From positions 1-6,443 of the forward strand of contig CAIVVS010000013.1 in the NCBI GenBank assembly GCA_903909415.1: a stretch of DNA of 6,443 nt, in the 5' to 3' direction. Origin of the DNA: an uncultured Pseudomonadota bacterium (GTDB taxonomy: Bacteria > Pseudomonadota > Gammaproteobacteria > Burkholderiales > SG8-39). Every line of letters starts with the position of its first letter. The first letter of the stretch is position 1. The position numbers and the translations under genes are program-made. The notes below the pieces were generated by a model. It saw only the letters and a list, made by a program, of their open reading frames with translations. It searched no databases and was not told where the DNA came from. Positions 1 through 6,347 of this stretch are shown piece after piece.

Positions 1-392
1 CGGTCACGGTCAGCCCCGAGACGCGCACGGTGCGCGTGCGCATGGACCTGCCCAACCCCGAGCGCGAGTACAAGCCGGCGATGCTCGCGACCGTGCTGGT
101 GAAGGGCAAGCCCACGCGCGAGCTGGTGGTCCCGGCCGCCGCGGTGGTGCGCGAGGACAACCGCGACCACGTGTTCGTGCAGTCCGGGTCGGGCCCGGGC
201 AGTTTCCTGCTGCGCCAGGTCAGCCTGGGCGGCGAGTACGAGGGCAAGCGCGTGGTGGCATCGGGCCTGCGCGAGGGCGAGCGCATCGTCATCGACGGCG
301 CCTTCCACCTGAACAACGAGCGCAAGCGCCGTGAACTGCAGGCGCCCGGCGGCACGCCGTCCGGCAAATCGGCCCCGGGCGGCAAGAAGTGA
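1..392 (+). CDS. RND efflux periplasmic adaptor subunit (HlyD/CzcB/CusB type), C-terminal part, 5' truncated
   Basis: This is the last 129 codons of a gene that begins before the window; the open frame runs in from position 3 without a stop. The visible protein starts VTVSPETRTVRVRMDLPNP, the typical beta-barrel strand of membrane fusion proteins, where a 'P-x-T-R-T-V-R-V' segment is followed by a 'KPAML' turn. Next come the membrane-proximal domain strands (ELVVPAAAVV, then HVFVQ) and the 'GLREGERIVIDGAF' segment common to these adaptors. The C-terminus is a hydrophilic Gly/Ser/Lys-rich tail. Adaptors of this family link an inner-membrane RND pump to an outer-membrane channel in the periplasm. 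The pump gene follows directly, with the adaptor TGA overlapping the pump GTG by 4 bases, which supports a shared operon. The N-terminal signal, hairpin and lipoyl domains, and any metal-binding methionines or histidines there, lie outside the window, so the metal specificity cannot be read from this piece. Confidence 0.93.
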   Translation, partial: VTVSPETRTVRVRMDLPNPEREYKPAMLATVLVKGKPTRELVVPAAAVVREDNRDHVFVQSGSGPGSFLLRQVSLGGEYEGKRVVASGLREGERIVIDGAFHLNNERKRRELQAPGGTPSGKSAPGGKK

Positions 393-3300
393 TCGAGGCA
401 CTGGTACGGGCCTCGCTCACGCAGAGGCTGATCGTGGTGGTGCTGGCGGTCGTGCTGCTGGCGTTCGGCCTCAATGCGGCGCGCAAGCTGTCGGTGGATG
501 CGTTCCCGGACGTCACCAACGTGCAGGTGCAGATCGCCACCGAGTCGCCCGGGCGCTCGCCCGAGGAGGTCGAGCGCTTCATCACCGCGCCGCTGGAAGT
601 GGCGATGACCGGCCTGCCCGGGCTGGAGGAGATGCGCTCGCTGAACAAGCCCGGCCTGTCGCTGATCACGCTGGTGTTCTCCGACGCGACCAACGTCTAT
701 TTCGCGCGCCAGCTGGTGCTGGAGCGCCTGATCGAGGTGGGCGGGCGCCTGCCGGTGGGCGTGACCCCGGTGCTGGGGCCGGTCTCCACCGCGCTGGGCG
801 AGGTCTACCAGTACACCCTGGAGCGCCCCGATGACGGCAAGCGCGCGCTCACCAAGGAAGAACTCACCGAGCGCCGCATCGCGCAGGACTGGGTGGTGCG
901 CCCGCTGCTGCGGACCATCCCGGGCGTGGCCGAGATCAACTCCACCGGCGGCTACGTGCGCCAGTACCAGGTGCTGGTGGACCCGGACCGGCTGCGCTAC
1001 TACCGCGTCGGCATCCAGGACGTGTGGCAGGCGCTCGCGCGCAACAACGCCAACTCCGGCGGCGGCGTGCTGCCGCAGCGCGCCGAGCAGTACCTGGTGC
1101 GCGGCATCGGCCTGGTGCGCAACCTGGACGACATACGCAACATCGTGCTCAAGGAGGCCGGCAACACGCCGGTGTTCATCCGCGACGTCGCCGAGGTGAC
1201 CTTCGGCGAGGAAGTGCGCTTCGGCGCCATGGTGAAGGACGGCCACACCGAGTCGGTGGGCGGCGTGGTGATGATGATCCGCGCCGGCAACGCCAAGGAG
1301 GTGGTCACGCGCATCAAGCAGCGCGTGGACCAGATCAACGCGCAGGGCATGCTGCCCGGCGGGCTGAAGATCGTGCCCTACTACGACCGCAGCGAGCTGG
1401 TCGACTCGGCGCTGTGGACCGTCACCAAGGTGCTTCTGGAGGGCGTGGCGCTGGTGGTGATCGTGCTGTTCCTGTTCCTGGGCGACCTGCGCTCCAGCCT
1501 GATCGTGGTGGCCACGCTGGTGCTCACGCCGCTGGGGACCTTCATCGTGATGAACCGCTACGGCCTGTCGGCCAACCTGATGTCGCTGGGGGGGCTGGCC
1601 ATCGCCATCGGCCTGATGGTGGACGGCTCGGTGGTGGTGATCGAGCACGCGTTCGCCAAGCTGGGGCAGCGCGAGGGCGAGTCCCGTACCCGGGTGATCT
1701 TCGAGGCGGTGAAGGAAGTGGCCACGCCGGTGATCTTCGGCGTGGGCATCATCATCCTGGTGTTCCTGCCGCTGATGACGCTGCGCGGCATGGAGGGCAA
1801 GATGTTCGCGCCGCTGGCCTACGCCATCGCCATCGCGCTGGGCATCTCGCTGGTGCTCTCGCTCACGCTCACGCCGGCGCTGGCGTCCTACCTGCTGCGC
1901 GGCGGCGCCGAGCACGACACCTGGATGGTGGCGAAGATGAAGGCGCCGTACATGCGCCTGCTCGACGCGGCGATGCGCAACGAGCGCCGCACCGTGGGCG
2001 CGGCGGTGGCGCTGTTCGTCGGGGCGCTGGCGCTGTTCCCGTTCCTCGGCACCGCCTTCATCCCGGAGATGAAGGAAGGCTCGATCTCGCCGTCGATGGA
2101 CCGCGTGCCCAACATCTCCATCGACGAGTCCATCCGCCTGGAGATGGAGGCGATGAAGAAGGTGATGGAGGTGCCTGGCGTGAGGATGGCGGTGTCGCGC
2201 CTGGGCCGCGGCGAGAGCCCGGCCGACCCGGCCGGCCCGAACGAGGCCGATCCCATCGTCTCGCTCAAGCCGCGCTCCGAGTGGCCCTCCGGCTGGACCC
2301 AGGACGACATCGCCGAGGCGATACGCGAGAAGCTGTCGTCCATCCCGGGCGTGCAGCTGGTGATGGCGCAGCCGATCTCCGACCGGGTGGACGAGATGGT
2401 CACCGGCGTGCGCTCGGACGTGGCGATCAAGGTGTTCGGCGACGACCTCGCGACGCTCAAGGCCAAGGCCGACGAGATCGCGCGCATCGCCGCCGGCGTG
2501 CGCGGCACGCGCGACTTCCGCGTCGAGCGCGTCGGCGGCCAGCAGTACCTGTCGGTGGAGATCGACCGGCAGGCGATCGCGCGCCAAGGCCTGAACGTGT
2601 CGGACATCAACGACGTGATCGAGACGGCCATCGGCGGCAAGATCGCCACCGAGATCTACCAGGGCGAGCGCCGTTTCCAGGCCGTGGTGCGCCTGCCCGA
2701 GCGACTGCGCGACAGCATCGCCGAGATCCGCCAGATCACGCTCACCGCGCCCAACGGCGCGCAGGTGGCGCTGGAGAGCCTGGCCAGGATCACCGTGTCC
2801 GACGGGCCCTCGCAGATCAGCCGCGAGCTCGCCAAGCGGCGCATCGTGGTGGGCATCAACGTCAAGGACCGGGACCTGGGAGGCTTCGTCGCCGAGCTGC
2901 AGTCGCGCGTGGGCGAGTCGGTGGTCCTGCCCGAGGGCTTCTACCTCGAGTGGGGCGGGCAGTTCCAGAACCTGGAGCGCGCGCTCGGCCACCTGACGGT
3001 GATCGTGCCGGTGACGGTGGCGGCGATCTTCTTCCTGCTGTTCCTGCTGTTCAACTCGCTGCGCTTCGCCACGCTGATCATCACCGTGCTGCCGTTCGCC
3101 TCCATCGGCGGGGTGGTCGCGCTCGCGGTCACCGGCGAGTACCTGTCGGTGCCGGCCTCGGTGGGCTTCATCGCGCTGTGGGGCATCGCGGTGCTCAACG
3201 GCGTGGTGCTGGTGTCCTACATACGCAAGCTGCGCGACGAGGGCATGGAGGTCGCCGAGGCGGTGGTGGAGGGCGCCCGGGCGCGCTTCCGGCCGGTGAT

Positions 3301-3484
3301 GATGACCGCGACCGTGGCCATGCTCGCGCTGATCCCGTTCCTGTTCGCCACCGGCCCGGGCTCGGAAGTCCAGCGCCCCCTGGCCATCGTGGTGATCGGC
3401 GGGCTGATCACGTCCACGCTGCTCACGCTGGTGGTGGTACCCACCCTGTACCGTTTCTTCGAGGAAAGGCGGATCGAGGCATGA
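389..3484 (+). CDS. Heavy-metal efflux RND transporter, CzcA/CusA family inner-membrane permease
   Basis: Complete 1031-residue proton-driven antiporter, the usual length for the heavy-metal-efflux (HME) RND class. The layout is the family's: TM1 at about residues 13-33, a large periplasmic porter/docking domain to about 340, TM2-TM6 at about 345-503, TM7 near 535-553, a second periplasmic domain to about 865, and TM8-TM12 at about 868-1022. Signatures include DAFPDVTNVQVQI (37-49), SLTLTPALA (491-499), GVRSDVAIKVFGDD (673-686) and GIAVLNGVVLVSYI (932-945). The TM4 proton-relay site reads GLAIAIGLMVDGSVVVIEH (402-420): Asp412 and Glu419 match CzcA Asp408 and Glu415, but Ala406 replaces CzcA Asp402. 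The three periplasmic methionines of E. coli CusA (573, 623, 672) appear to align with Ser, Glu and Glu, so a Cu/Ag role is not supported and the metal remains uncertain. GTG is chosen as the start because it overlaps the adaptor stop and begins the conserved N-terminus just before TM1. No strong Shine-Dalgarno is seen, which fits translational coupling. Confidence 0.96.
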   Translation: MIEALVRASLTQRLIVVVLAVVLLAFGLNAARKLSVDAFPDVTNVQVQIATESPGRSPEEVERFITAPLEVAMTGLPGLEEMRSLNKPGLSLITLVFSDATNVYFARQLVLERLIEVGGRLPVGVTPVLGPVSTALGEVYQYTLERPDDGKRALTKEELTERRIAQDWVVRPLLRTIPGVAEINSTGGYVRQYQVLVDPDRLRYYRVGIQDVWQALARNNANSGGGVLPQRAEQYLVRGIGLVRNLDDIRNIVLKEAGNTPVFIRDVAEVTFGEEVRFGAMVKDGHTESVGGVVMMIRAGNAKEVVTRIKQRVDQINAQGMLPGGLKIVPYYDRSELVDSALWTVTKVLLEGVALVVIVLFLFLGDLRSSLIVVATLVLTPLGTFIVMNRYGLSANLMSLGGLAIAIGLMVDGSVVVIEHAFAKLGQREGESRTRVIFEAVKEVATPVIFGVGIIILVFLPLMTLRGMEGKMFAPLAYAIAIALGISLVLSLTLTPALASYLLRGGAEHDTWMVAKMKAPYMRLLDAAMRNERRTVGAAVALFVGALALFPFLGTAFIPEMKEGSISPSMDRVPNISIDESIRLEMEAMKKVMEVPGVRMAVSRLGRGESPADPAGPNEADPIVSLKPRSEWPSGWTQDDIAEAIREKLSSIPGVQLVMAQPISDRVDEMVTGVRSDVAIKVFGDDLATLKAKADEIARIAAGVRGTRDFRVERVGGQQYLSVEIDRQAIARQGLNVSDINDVIETAIGGKIATEIYQGERRFQAVVRLPERLRDSIAEIRQITLTAPNGAQVALESLARITVSDGPSQISRELAKRRIVVGINVKDRDLGGFVAELQSRVGESVVLPEGFYLEWGGQFQNLERALGHLTVIVPVTVAAIFFLLFLLFNSLRFATLIITVLPFASIGGVVALAVTGEYLSVPASVGFIALWGIAVLNGVVLVSYIRKLRDEGMEVAEAVVEGARARFRPVMMTATVAMLALIPFLFATGPGSEVQRPLAIVVIGGLITSTLLTLVVVPTLYRFFEERRIEA
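3461..3469 (+). promoter_or_regulatory. Ribosome binding site of the PII-like gene, inside the pump gene
   Basis: The purine run GAGGAAAGG ends 11 bases before the ATG at 3481 and lies in the last codons of the RND pump. Spacing is slightly long, and a second weaker element (GAGG at 3476-3479) is too close. With the ATGA overlap it supports coupled initiation at 3481. Confidence 0.5.
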
Positions 3485-3822
3485 AGGAGATCAAGGCGGT
3501 GATACAGCCGGCGCGCCTGGCGCGCCTGCGCGAGGCGTTCCGCAAGCTGCCGGACTTTCCCGGCATGACGGTGTCGCGCGCCGAGGGTTCGGGTTACCAC
3601 CCGCAGAAGCCCCAGGGCGTGGGGATCAACGCGGGCATCAAGTCCGAGCTGACCGACTACTCGGCCAAGATGCGCGTGGAGATCCTGGCGCCCGACGAGA
3701 TGGTGCCGGCGCTGCTCGCCCTGATCCGGACCGCCTGCCATACCGGGCAGCCCGGCGACGGCGTGGTCTGGGTCAGCGACATCGCCCACTTCGAGCGCCT
3801 GCGCGAGAGCCCCGGTTCCTGA
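3481..3822 (+). CDS. PII-like signalling protein linked to metal RND pump (PII-NG type)
   Basis: 113-residue protein, the usual size of GlnB/GlnK. It starts MKEIKAVIQPARLARLREAF, matching the first beta strand and helix of PII proteins, followed by GMTVSRAEGSG (28-38). The B-loop signature TGQPGDG (88-94) is kept, as are two arginines (106 and 108) at the place of the phosphate-contacting arginines 101 and 103 of E. coli GlnB. The T-loop region (about 38-62) has no YMVDF-like segment, so the uridylylated Tyr51 is absent, and the lysine after GDG is replaced by valine. A PII subgroup (PII-NG) is known to be encoded beside heavy-metal RND pumps, and this gene fits it: its ATG overlaps the pump stop by 4 bases (ATGA), and a GAGGAAAGG sequence lies 11 bases upstream (3461-3469). 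Inferred role: cytosolic sensor or regulator of the pump. It is unlikely to be a nitrogen regulator, as no amtB, glnA or glnD is visible here. His40, Cys86, His87 and His103 are possible but unproven metal ligands. Confidence 0.88.
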   Translation: MKEIKAVIQPARLARLREAFRKLPDFPGMTVSRAEGSGYHPQKPQGVGINAGIKSELTDYSAKMRVEILAPDEMVPALLALIRTACHTGQPGDGVVWVSDIAHFERLRESPGS

Positions 3823-3827
3823 ACCGG

Positions 3828-3848
3828 CCCCGCCCCGCGCGGGCGGGG
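3828..3848. terminator. GC-rich hairpin between convergent genes, possible bidirectional terminator
   Basis: An 8-base-pair perfect stem (CCCCGCCC at 3828-3835 with GGGCGGGG at 3841-3848) encloses a 5-base loop. It fills most of the 30-base gap between the PII-like stop (3822) and the propeller stop (3853), so it can end transcripts from either side. Neither side has a clear T-run, so efficient intrinsic termination is not certain; it may instead block read-through or protect 3' ends. Confidence 0.6.
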
Positions 3849-3852
3849 GGTC

Positions 3853-5031
3853 TCAGGGGCGGGTTGCCGTGCGGATCGCCGCGGGTCCGCCGCGCATGGT
3901 GAGCACCTGCTCGGTGTCGGACAGGTCCTCGTCGAACTCCTGCCAGCGCAGCAGCTGTATGGTCTTCTCGACCATGTTCTGCACCATCACCAGCCGGCCG
4001 TTGGGCGAGAACGCCACGCCCTGCGACCACTTGCCGATGCGCGTGCTCGCCACGCGCCTGAGCTTGCCGCCGTCCACGCGCAGCATCACCAGGCGGCCGC
4101 TGGGCGCGTAGTGCGGGGAATCAACGGCCTTGTTGCTGCCGTTCATCACCACCACCGCGACGTGCTTGCCCGAGGGCGAGAACAGGATGCCCTCCGGCGT
4201 CTGGCCCACCGCGAGGCTGTGCAGCACCGCGGGGACCTTCGCGTCGATGTCAATCAGGCTGACCGTGTCGCTCTTGCCGTCGCCGGTGCCGATGTTGGCC
4301 ACCGCGGCGACCAGGCCGTCGCGGCTGATGTCGATGCCGTAGGGGCGCGAGCCGGTGGCGAGCGAAAACCCGGTGTCGAACAGCTGCCGCTTGTCGTCGA
4401 AGGCGAGGAAGGACACGCGGTTGTCGCCGTCGCGCGTGACCAGCGCGCGGCGCCCGTCGGGCGTGATCGCCACATGGCTGGGGCCGGACTTCGCGTTGCC
4501 GAGCAGCACGGAGCCGGCCGGGGTCACGCGCCGTCCCGCGATGGTGTACAGGCCCACCGTGCCGTCGCCGCGGTTGGCGACCATCGCGAAGGTCCCGCTC
4601 GCGCTGATGGACACGCCGGCGGGAGCCAGGCCGGTGCGCAGCGTCTCGATCACCACCGGCGGGCGCGCGGTGATGTCCACCACCAGCAGGCGGTTGTCCG
4701 CGACCAGGCGACCGCCCTCGATGCGCTGCGCGACCGTGACCAGCGCGAGCGACTCGTCCGGCGTGATCGCCACGGACAGCGGCGGCCCCTGCACGCTGCC
4801 GGCCGCGTCGATCTCGGCGACGACCTTGGGCGGAAACACCGACAGGTCCAGCAGCGAGATCGTGTCGGGTGCCGGGTTCGCCACGGCGCGCACCGTGCCG
4901 TTGTCCAGCACCGCCTTGTTGTCGTTCACCGAGACCGCCATCTGCGCGCGCGCAGTCGGCACCGCCGCCACGGCCAGCAGGGACGCCGCGAAAATCGTCC
5001 GAAAATCAATCAAGTGGCTGATTTTATTCAT
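3853..5031 (-). CDS. Secreted YVTN/YncE-type beta-propeller repeat protein
   Basis: 392-residue protein with an apparent Sec signal peptide: a short N-region, a hydrophobic core (about residues 13-24, IFAASLLAVAAV) and a likely signal peptidase I site after ARA (27-29), giving a periplasmic or secreted product. The mature part is built of repeated four-stranded blades marked by 'P-x-x-V-x-[IF]-[ST]-P-[DN]-[GE]' turns: PLSVAITPDES (84-94), PAGVSISASGT (137-147), PSHVAITPDGR (184-194), PYGIDISRDGL (230-240), PEGILFSPSGK (279-289) and SQGVAFSPNGR (336-346), most followed by 'NxxDxTVxLxxI'-like strands. This matches the YVTN/YncE and lactonase-like seven-bladed propellers. Such folds bind ligands or proteins, but no catalytic set is recognisable, so the function is unknown. 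The ATG at 5031 is chosen because AGGA lies 5 bases upstream and it begins the signal peptide. The gene follows the ComB-like gene by 39 bases, probably in the same operon. The first 15 codons are unusually AT-rich. Confidence 0.88.
   Translation of the reverse strand: MNKISHLIDFRTIFAASLLAVAAVPTARAQMAVSVNDNKAVLDNGTVRAVANPAPDTISLLDLSVFPPKVVAEIDAAGSVQGPPLSVAITPDESLALVTVAQRIEGGRLVADNRLLVVDITARPPVVIETLRTGLAPAGVSISASGTFAMVANRGDGTVGLYTIAGRRVTPAGSVLLGNAKSGPSHVAITPDGRRALVTRDGDNRVSFLAFDDKRQLFDTGFSLATGSRPYGIDISRDGLVAAVANIGTGDGKSDTVSLIDIDAKVPAVLHSLAVGQTPEGILFSPSGKHVAVVVMNGSNKAVDSPHYAPSGRLVMLRVDGGKLRRVASTRIGKWSQGVAFSPNGRLVMVQNMVEKTIQLLRWQEFDEDLSDTEQVLTMRGGPAAIRTATRP
5002..5025. repeat. Inverted repeat in the AT-rich start region of the propeller gene
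   Basis: AAAATCA (5002-5008) and TGATTTT (5019-5025) form perfect 7-base arms around a 10-base spacer, covering about codons 3-10 of the propeller gene. A weak mRNA hairpin close to the start codon is possible. A direct repeat CGAAAATC (4989-4996 and 5000-5007, period 11) overlaps it. Both may simply reflect low base complexity. Confidence 0.35.
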
Positions 5032-5036
5032 TATTT

Positions 5037-5040
5037 TCCT
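5037..5040 (-). promoter_or_regulatory. Ribosome binding site of the beta-propeller gene
   Basis: On the minus strand AGGA is followed by AAATA and then the ATG at 5031, a 5-base spacing. It is set in an AT-rich, weakly structured stretch and fixes this start. It is the clearest Shine-Dalgarno in the minus-strand block, where the other genes rely on stop-start overlap. Confidence 0.7.
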
Positions 5041-5045
5041 GATTC

Positions 5046-5070
5046 GGGAGGGGCGGCACGGAGGGGAGGG
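5046..5070 (+). repeat. G-rich mirror repeat in the gap between the ComB-like and propeller genes
   Basis: GGGAGGGG (5046-5053) and GGGGAGGG (5063-5070) are exact mirror images around a 9-base spacer. The four G-runs of three or four on the plus strand meet a loose G-quadruplex pattern with loops of 1, 9 and 1 bases. In the minus-strand transcript the segment is C-rich and G-poor. It ends directly at the stop codon of the ComB-like gene. No known function is assigned. Confidence 0.55.
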
Positions 5071-5829
5071 TCACGCGACCGCGACCAGGCGGCCGTCCTG
5101 CAGGCGGGGCACCAGCGCATGGCTGGACAGGCGCGCGCTGTACAGCGTCTCGTCGGTCCAGCCGAGGCGCTCGACCATGCATCCGACGCGCGAGTCCTGC
5201 AACAGCCGTTCCGGCGGCGCCGAGCGGAACACGGCGCGCGCCGCGCGCGCGGCATCGGACCAGTCGGCCGCGTCGCCCAGGCGCCGCGCCAGCAGGTCCA
5301 CCAGGTAGCCCGCGCCGGTGAAGTCCTCGAGGTTGAAGTTGCCGGTGGAGCCGGAACACACGATCAGCAGTTCCTGGTCCGGGTGCGCGGCGAGCACGTG
5401 GTCCACCAGCGCCTCGCCGTTGACCAGCGCGCCGGCATAGACCGCGTCCGCGCCTTCGGTGCTGCGCATCGCCACCGTGCCGTTGGTGGTGGTGTGCACG
5501 ATGGTCTTGCCGGCGACGCCGTGCGCGAGCAGGCGGATCGGCGTGGGCGGCGCGAAGCCGCCCAGGGTCTTCGCATCCAGTTCGCCTGCGAGCAGGACGT
5601 CGGGCCGGCGTCCGTCCGGGCCGGTGAGCGCCGCCAGCCGCGCGCCTTCCTCGCGCGCCGCGGCCTCGTTCAGCACCGGCACGATCTCGCGCGCGCCCGC
5701 GGCCAGCGCCGCGACCATGGTGGTGGTGGCGAACAGGATGTCCAGCACGACCACCACCTTGCCCGCGAGCCGGGTGGTGTCCAGGTCTTCCTTGCGCGGC
5801 AGGACGTGGACCGCGTGCGAGAGGATCAT
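5071..5829 (-). CDS. Divergent ComB-family protein (2-phosphosulfolactate phosphatase-like)
   Basis: 252-residue protein, about the usual ComB length. Family landmarks in order: VVVVLDILFATTTMVAAL (25-42), corresponding to the 'VIDVLRATTT' signature; a GAREIVPV segment (45-52); GKTIVHTTTNGT (107-118), a well-kept signature; AGALVNGEAL (132-141), matching 'GSFLNA'; and IVCSGSTGNFNLED (156-169) followed by GAG (172-174), matching 'CAG-G-FSLED-AG'. True ComB is a Mg-dependent phosphatase that turns 2-phosphosulfolactate into sulfolactate in coenzyme M synthesis. Here the signature Arg is Phe33, and the usual 'GERGG...GFDLGNSP' reads GELDAKTLGGFAPPTP (82-97), so active-site residues appear changed and the substrate is uncertain. 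The ATG at 5829 is preferred over one 36 codons upstream: it overlaps the MaoC-like stop by 4 bases (ATGA), and the longer version would start inside that gene with no family similarity. No strong ribosome binding site is seen, in line with coupling. Confidence 0.85.
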   Translation of the reverse strand: MILSHAVHVLPRKEDLDTTRLAGKVVVVLDILFATTTMVAALAAGAREIVPVLNEAAAREEGARLAALTGPDGRRPDVLLAGELDAKTLGGFAPPTPIRLLAHGVAGKTIVHTTTNGTVAMRSTEGADAVYAGALVNGEALVDHVLAAHPDQELLIVCSGSTGNFNLEDFTGAGYLVDLLARRLGDAADWSDAARAARAVFRSAPPERLLQDSRVGCMVERLGWTDETLYSARLSSHALVPRLQDGRLVAVA

Positions 5830-6347
5830 GCTGCGGTTCCCGGGACCGGGTCCGGTGCCGGCGGATTGCGCTTGAGGAACATGCCCCAGCCCTGCATGGT
5901 CAGCACCAGTTCGCCGTTCTGGTTGGTGGCCTCCCACAGGTGCAGGACCGAGCCGCGGTCGGGCTTGGACTTCGAGGGACGCGCCTCGACCACGGTCATC
6001 TTCATGCGCAGCCGGTCGCCTGGGCGCACCGGCAGCAGCCAGCGCAGCTGGTCGATGCCGGGCGAGCCCAGGCTCGCCGCGCGCAGCAGGTAGGCGTCGC
6101 AGATCAGCCGCATGGTGATGCCCACGGTCTGCCAGCCGCTGGCGATCAGTCCGCCGAACATCGAGCGTTCGGCCGCGGTCGCATCCATGTGGAAGTACTG
6201 CGGATCGTACTGCGCCGCGAAACCGGTGATGGATTCCTCGGTGAGCTCGGGCCCGTCCAGCTCCCAGCTGCGCCCGACGCCGAAGTCCTCGAAAAAGATC
6301 TCCGGCGCGTCCAGTGCGGCGAAGCCGGTCTTGGCGGGCGAGCTCAT
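5826..6347 (-). CDS. MaoC-like acyl-CoA hydratase/dehydratase (hot-dog fold)
   Basis: 173-residue single-domain protein, the common size for stand-alone MaoC dehydratases. The hydratase-2-type motif is visible at residues 43-71: FAAQYDPQYFHMD (43-55), with Asp48 and His53 as the expected catalytic pair, followed by FGGLIASGWQT (64-74), which is characteristic of the family. A second landmark is LLPVRPGDRLRMKMTVVEAR (104-123), the strand pair that builds the hot-dog sheet. Family members add water to, or remove it from, the double bond of enoyl-CoA or related thioesters in the cytoplasm. The exact substrate is not readable. Its ATG overlaps the stop of the upstream unidentified gene by 4 bases, and its stop overlaps the ComB-like start by 4 bases, so it is the middle member of a tightly coupled set. 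AAAGG about 8 bases upstream is a weak ribosome binding site. Confidence 0.92.
   Translation of the reverse strand: MSSPAKTGFAALDAPEIFFEDFGVGRSWELDGPELTEESITGFAAQYDPQYFHMDATAAERSMFGGLIASGWQTVGITMRLICDAYLLRAASLGSPGIDQLRWLLPVRPGDRLRMKMTVVEARPSKSKPDRGSVLHLWEATNQNGELVLTMQGWGMFLKRNPPAPDPVPGTAA

Noticed and set aside
1888..2649. 253-codon minus-strand open frame inside the RND pump
   Set aside because: Ser/Arg/Thr-rich translation without recognisable domain, antisense to a strongly supported transporter.
1024..3480. Very long open frame overlapping the RND pump in another plus-strand frame, running into the PII-like gene
   Set aside because: Its translation before 3481 is Arg/Ala/Gly-rich without any domain, as expected for a shifted frame of a high-GC gene; only the part from 3481 is a real gene.
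389..3484. Assignment of the pump as a CusA-type copper/silver exporter
   Set aside because: The TM4 AIAIG segment hints at it, but the three periplasmic methionines of CusA appear to be Ser, Glu and Glu here.
3481..3822. Canonical GlnB/GlnK nitrogen regulator
   Set aside because: No Tyr51-type T-loop and no amtB, glnA or glnD nearby; overlap with a metal pump points to the PII-NG type.
5830..5937. 36-codon N-terminal extension of the ComB-like protein
   Set aside because: It overlaps the MaoC-like coding region, has no family similarity, and the downstream ATG makes the same ATGA overlap seen at the neighbouring junctions.
4111..6093. 660-codon plus-strand open frame opposite the propeller, ComB-like and MaoC-like genes
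   Set aside because: Low-complexity Arg/Ala/His/Gly-rich translation spanning three well-supported minus-strand genes; it is an antisense shadow of high GC content.
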